This document shows positions 61,793 to 64,000 of a stretch of DNA of 64,000 nucleotides, in pieces (position 1 is the first letter of the stretch; each line of letters opens with the position of its first letter). The notes under the pieces were generated by a model. It had not been told where the DNA came from. It saw nothing but the letters and a program-made list of their open reading frames with translations, and searched no databases. The DNA comes from Colwellia polaris. Lineage in GTDB: Bacteria > Pseudomonadota > Gammaproteobacteria > Enterobacterales > Alteromonadaceae. The position numbers were made by a program, and so were the translations under genes. The stretch covers positions 62,001 to 126,000 of the forward strand of contig NZ_NBOE01000014.1 of assembly GCF_002104515.1 (NCBI RefSeq), read 5' to 3'.

Positions 61793-61809
61793 TGCACAGT
61801 TACAGTGCA
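61793..61809. promoter_or_regulatory. NtrC-type enhancer site upstream of glnA
   Basis: TGCACAGTTACAGTGCA is a TGCAC-N7-GTGCA palindrome, the NtrC (GlnG) binding consensus. It is centred about 60 bases before the -24 element. A weaker half-matching site (CGCAC-N7-CAGCA, 61771-61787) lies one or two helical turns upstream. Confidence 0.8.
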
Positions 61810-61859
61810 AGCAAAAGCAGTTAAAAATACTAAAGCTATATATATCAACAACTTTAGTG

Positions 61860-61876
61860 TTGGCACAGTATTCGCT
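61860..61876 (+). promoter_or_regulatory. Sigma-54 promoter of glnA
   Basis: TTGGCACAGTATTCGCT: TGGCAC at -24, a 5-base spacer and TCGC at -12 (consensus TTGC). It lies 66 bases before the glnA ATG and downstream of an NtrC-type site, the classical nitrogen-regulated arrangement. Confidence 0.8.
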
Positions 61877-61942
61877 TTAGCACTAATATTATAAAATTAA
61901 GTTTTTCAAAAATTTAAGCAATAACTTCACTGGAGACTTTCA

Positions 61943-63349
61943 ATGTCAAACGCAGTTTTAGATTTAATTAAAGAACATGATGTCAAATTCGTTGATTTAC
62001 GTTTTACGGATTCAAAAGGTAAAGAGCAACACGTTTCAATTCCTCACCATCAAGTAACCGAAGATTTTTTTGAAGACGGTAAAATGTTTGACGGTTCTTC
62101 TATTCAAGGATGGAAAGGTATTGATGAGTCAGACATGGTAATGATGCCTATAGCTGAATCTGCTGTACTTGACCCATTTACTGAAGCAGTAACATTAAAC
62201 ATTCGTTGTGACATTCTTGAGCCTGCAACAATGCAAGGTTACAGTCGTGACCCTCGTTCAGTAGCAAAACGTGCTGAAGATTATATGCGTAGCACAGGTA
62301 TTGCAGACACTGTATTGATTGGTCCTGAGCCTGAGTTCTTCGTTTTTGATGATGTACGTTTCCACACAGACATGAGTGGCTCTTTCTACAAAATTGATGA
62401 TAAAGAAGCCGTTTGGAATTCTGGCACAGAATACGAAGAAGGCAATATGGGACATCGTCCTGGCGTAAAAGGTGGTTATTTCCCAACTTCACCTGTAGAT
62501 TCGTCGCAAGATTTGCGTTCAGCTATGTGTTTAGTGATGGAAGAAATGGGCTTAGTCGTTGAAGCACATCACCACGAAGTTGCTACTGCAGGACAAAACG
62601 AAATCGCTTGTCGCTTTAACACTATGGTATTAAAAGCCGATGAAGTGCAAATATACAAATATGTTGTTCATAACGTTGCTCATGCTTACGGAAAAACAGC
62701 TACGTTTATGCCTAAGCCAATAGTTGGTGATAACGGTACAGGTATGCATGTTCATCAATCTTTAGCTAAAGACGGTGTTAACTTATTCTCAGGTGACAAA
62801 TATGGCGGATTGTCTGAAACGGCACTTTACTATGTTGGTGGTATTATCAAACATGCTAAAGCACTTAACGCCTTTACCAATGCATCAACTAACTCTTACA
62901 AACGCTTAGTTCCTGGTTTTGAGGCTCCTGTAATGCTAGCTTACTCTGCGCGTAACCGCTCAGCGTCAATTCGTATTCCAATTGTACCATCACCTAAAGC
63001 TATGCGAATTGAAGTACGTTTCCCTGATCCTACAATGAACCCTTACTTAGGTTTCTCAGCAATGTTAATGGCTGGCCTTGACGGAATCAAAAACAAAATC
63101 CATCCTGGCGATGCTATGGATAAAGATTTATATGACCTACCAGCAGAGGAAGCAGCGGAAATTCCACAAGTTGCATCATCATTAACAGAAGCGTTAGATG
63201 CTTTAGAGAATGACATGGACTTCTTAACTGCGGGTGATGTTATGGATAAAGATATGATCCAAGCTTACATCGACATTAAACGAGCAGATGTAGAGCTATT
63301 AAACTCAACAACACATCCTGTTGAATTTGATATGTACTACAGCGTGTAG
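61943..63349 (+). CDS. glnA: Glutamine synthetase type I
   Basis: This 468-residue enzyme makes glutamine from glutamate and ammonia. It has the [18 protein letters not shown] signature, the EPEFFVFDD metal-binding strand and the [17 protein letters not shown] segment. The adenylylation tyrosine is at residue 397 in KDLYDLP, exactly the canonical GlnA position, so it is of the ATase-regulated GS-I-beta type. It has a sigma-54 promoter and NtrC site upstream, and a terminator downstream. A DUF4124 gene follows on the same strand. Confidence 0.98.
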   Translation: MSNAVLDLIKEHDVKFVDLRFTDSKGKEQHVSIPHHQVTEDFFEDGKMFDGSSIQGWKGIDESDMVMMPIAESAVLDPFTEAVTLNIRCDILEPATMQGYSRDPRSVAKRAEDYMRSTGIADTVLIGPEPEFFVFDDVRFHTDMSGSFYKIDDKEAVWNSGTEYEEGNMGHRPGVKGGYFPTSPVDSSQDLRSAMCLVMEEMGLVVEAHHHEVATAGQNEIACRFNTMVLKADEVQIYKYVVHNVAHAYGKTATFMPKPIVGDNGTGMHVHQSLAKDGVNLFSGDKYGGLSETALYYVGGIIKHAKALNAFTNASTNSYKRLVPGFEAPVMLAYSARNRSASIRIPIVPSPKAMRIEVRFPDPTMNPYLGFSAMLMAGLDGIKNKIHPGDAMDKDLYDLPAEEAAEIPQVASSLTEALDALENDMDFLTAGDVMDKDMIQAYIDIKRADVELLNSTTHPVEFDMYYSV

Positions 63350-63371
63350 GGATTTCAAATAGATAGATATC

Positions 63372-63400
63372 AAAAAAGCTCACTTAGGTGAGCTTTTTTT
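63372..63400 (+). terminator. Terminator of glnA
   Basis: AAAAAAGCTCAC-TTAG-GTGAGCTTTTTTT is a perfect stem followed by a long T-run, 22 bases after the glnA stop. Confidence 0.92.
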
Positions 63401-63472
63401 GTGGCACATTTGTAATAATTTGGATAGATTATACTTAATAAAGACAAAACCTACGGAACAGGAATAGCACTT

Positions 63473-64000
63473 TTGATTCACATTGCTCGTTTTTACATAT
63501 TTTATATGTTGTTTACTCAAGCTTTTTCTGCTTTTGCAGGATCTGCTAAAGTATACGTGTGGCGAAACGAACAAGGTGTGTTAGTTTTTTCAGATAGTCC
63601 TAAACCTGGTGCTGAAGAAGTCGATATAAAAGAACCAAATACAATAAAGTCCTCAGTAGATACCAGCATTTTAGACATTAAGCCTAAAGTCATCGAAAAT
63701 AATTTCAAAGTCGAAATAATTCAACCTGAAAACAACGCTACAATAAGAGATAACACTGGCTCTGCCTATGTTTCTGCCCGTATAAAGCCTATTTTCAAAC
63801 GTGGTCTGAAAATACAATTATATTTAGACGACAAACCCTATAAAGATCCCCAAACTCACTCAATGTTTGTACTGAGAAATATAGACAGAGGCGAGCATCA
63901 AATAAAAATGTCATTGCTTGACGATAAAGGCAAGATTATTGCAACGTCATCTCCAGTAACGTTTTATATGCATAGAATATCGGTTAATAAAGCAAACTAG
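63473..64000 (+). CDS. DUF4124-domain exported protein
   Basis: This 175-residue protein has a signal peptide (MIHIARFYIFYMLFTQAFSA, cleavage after FAG or similar) and an N-terminal DUF4124 domain (KVYVWRNEQGVLVFSDSPKP). A beta-rich region follows (about 75-165, VEIIQPENNATIRDNTGSAY). The start is TTG at 63473, with AGGA about 9 bases upstream, and the stop TAG ends exactly at the window edge. DUF4124 proteins are periplasmic and of unknown function. Between glnA and the usual downstream ntrB/ntrC this gene is commonly found, so ntrBC may follow outside the window. Confidence 0.85.
   Translation: MIHIARFYIFYMLFTQAFSAFAGSAKVYVWRNEQGVLVFSDSPKPGAEEVDIKEPNTIKSSVDTSILDIKPKVIENNFKVEIIQPENNATIRDNTGSAYVSARIKPIFKRGLKIQLYLDDKPYKDPQTHSMFVLRNIDRGEHQIKMSLLDDKGKIIATSSPVTFYMHRISVNKAN

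Noticed and set aside
63402-63420. TGGCAC-like sequence before the DUF4124 gene
   Set aside because: The -12 position reads TAAT, and TTGTA lies only two bases from TGGCAC, the wrong spacing. It is probably chance after the glnA terminator.
1-64000. tRNA, rRNA, prophage and intact IS elements
   Set aside because: I looked for cloverleaf arms, rRNA-like blocks, integrases and transposases and saw none. A tRNA search program could still find one that I missed by eye.

Overview
The window is AT-rich chromosomal DNA of a marine gammaproteobacterium, most likely Colwelliaceae (Colwellia/Thalassotalea-like). This is inferred from the gene families present: a type II secretion (T2SS) cluster, DUF2333 and TIGR04219-type envelope proteins, a GlyGly-CTERM subtilase, a divergent hut operon, and glnA next to typA. 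It cannot be proven without a database search. Nearly all of the window is ordinary housekeeping and accessory chromosome. I see no rRNA, tRNA, CRISPR array, prophage or intact insertion sequence.

Layout. 1-5151 (minus): T2SS genes gspC-D-E and the start of gspF. 5354-6634: heat-shock pair hslR-hslO. 7145-11794: a very large secreted S8 protease ending in a GlyGly-CTERM-like tail, a plausible substrate of the neighbouring T2SS. 11795-12503: a gene-free stretch with hairpins, half of a dispersed MITE-like repeat and a second structured element. 12504-14785 (minus): an outer-membrane barrel, a DUF2333 protein and a PCu(A)C copper chaperone. 14964-16623 (minus): a phage-shock-type operon (97-aa exported protein, PspA, PspC, 112-aa membrane protein) behind a sigma-54-like promoter. 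A near-identical promoter at 18254-18272 precedes a 32-aa membrane-protein ORF, with a rhodanese-type sulfurtransferase between them. 18659-23553: dusA, a coiled-coil membrane protein, a chemoreceptor overlapping a DUF6436-like protein, a decayed gene, and cheX. 23765-27297: yjbQ, then a tetR gene, an AhpD-like protein and a DsbA/FrnE-like oxidoreductase. TACC-N4-GGTA palindromes lie before tetR and before the AhpD-like gene, with a rearranged MITE cluster between them.

27436-32999 (minus): alr-dnaB, another MITE copy, an ECF-sigma/one-TM protein/DUF4097 operon and rpmE. 33235-39284: priA, a four-copy 160-bp tandem array, an ftsN-like SPOR gene, hslVU behind a heat-shock-type promoter, and a DUF971 gene whose start repeats the last codons of hslU. 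39377-44147: two GGDEF/EAL proteins, one degenerate, flanking rraA. 44243-49966: hutI divergent from hutC-hutH-hutU, with two HutC-type operators between them. 50233-52606: NfeD plus two SPFH proteins. 52733-58699: envelope and metabolic genes (SDR protein, NTF2-like protein, GNAT-thioesterase fusion, spermidine-synthase-like protein, dtd, pip, YihY). 59063-59458: two similar small ORFs. 59780-64000: typA, then glnA with an NtrC site and a sigma-54 promoter, then a DUF4124 protein.

The most interesting non-routine signals are the paired sigma-54-like promoters around the psp locus and its tiny membrane-protein ORF, the rearranged 231-bp MITE family, the TetR palindrome network, a 24-bp perfect palindrome before the chemoreceptor, the 160-bp array, and the SRFIL duplication at the hslU/DUF971 junction. 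I did not find a convincing wholly new multi-gene defence or mobile system.
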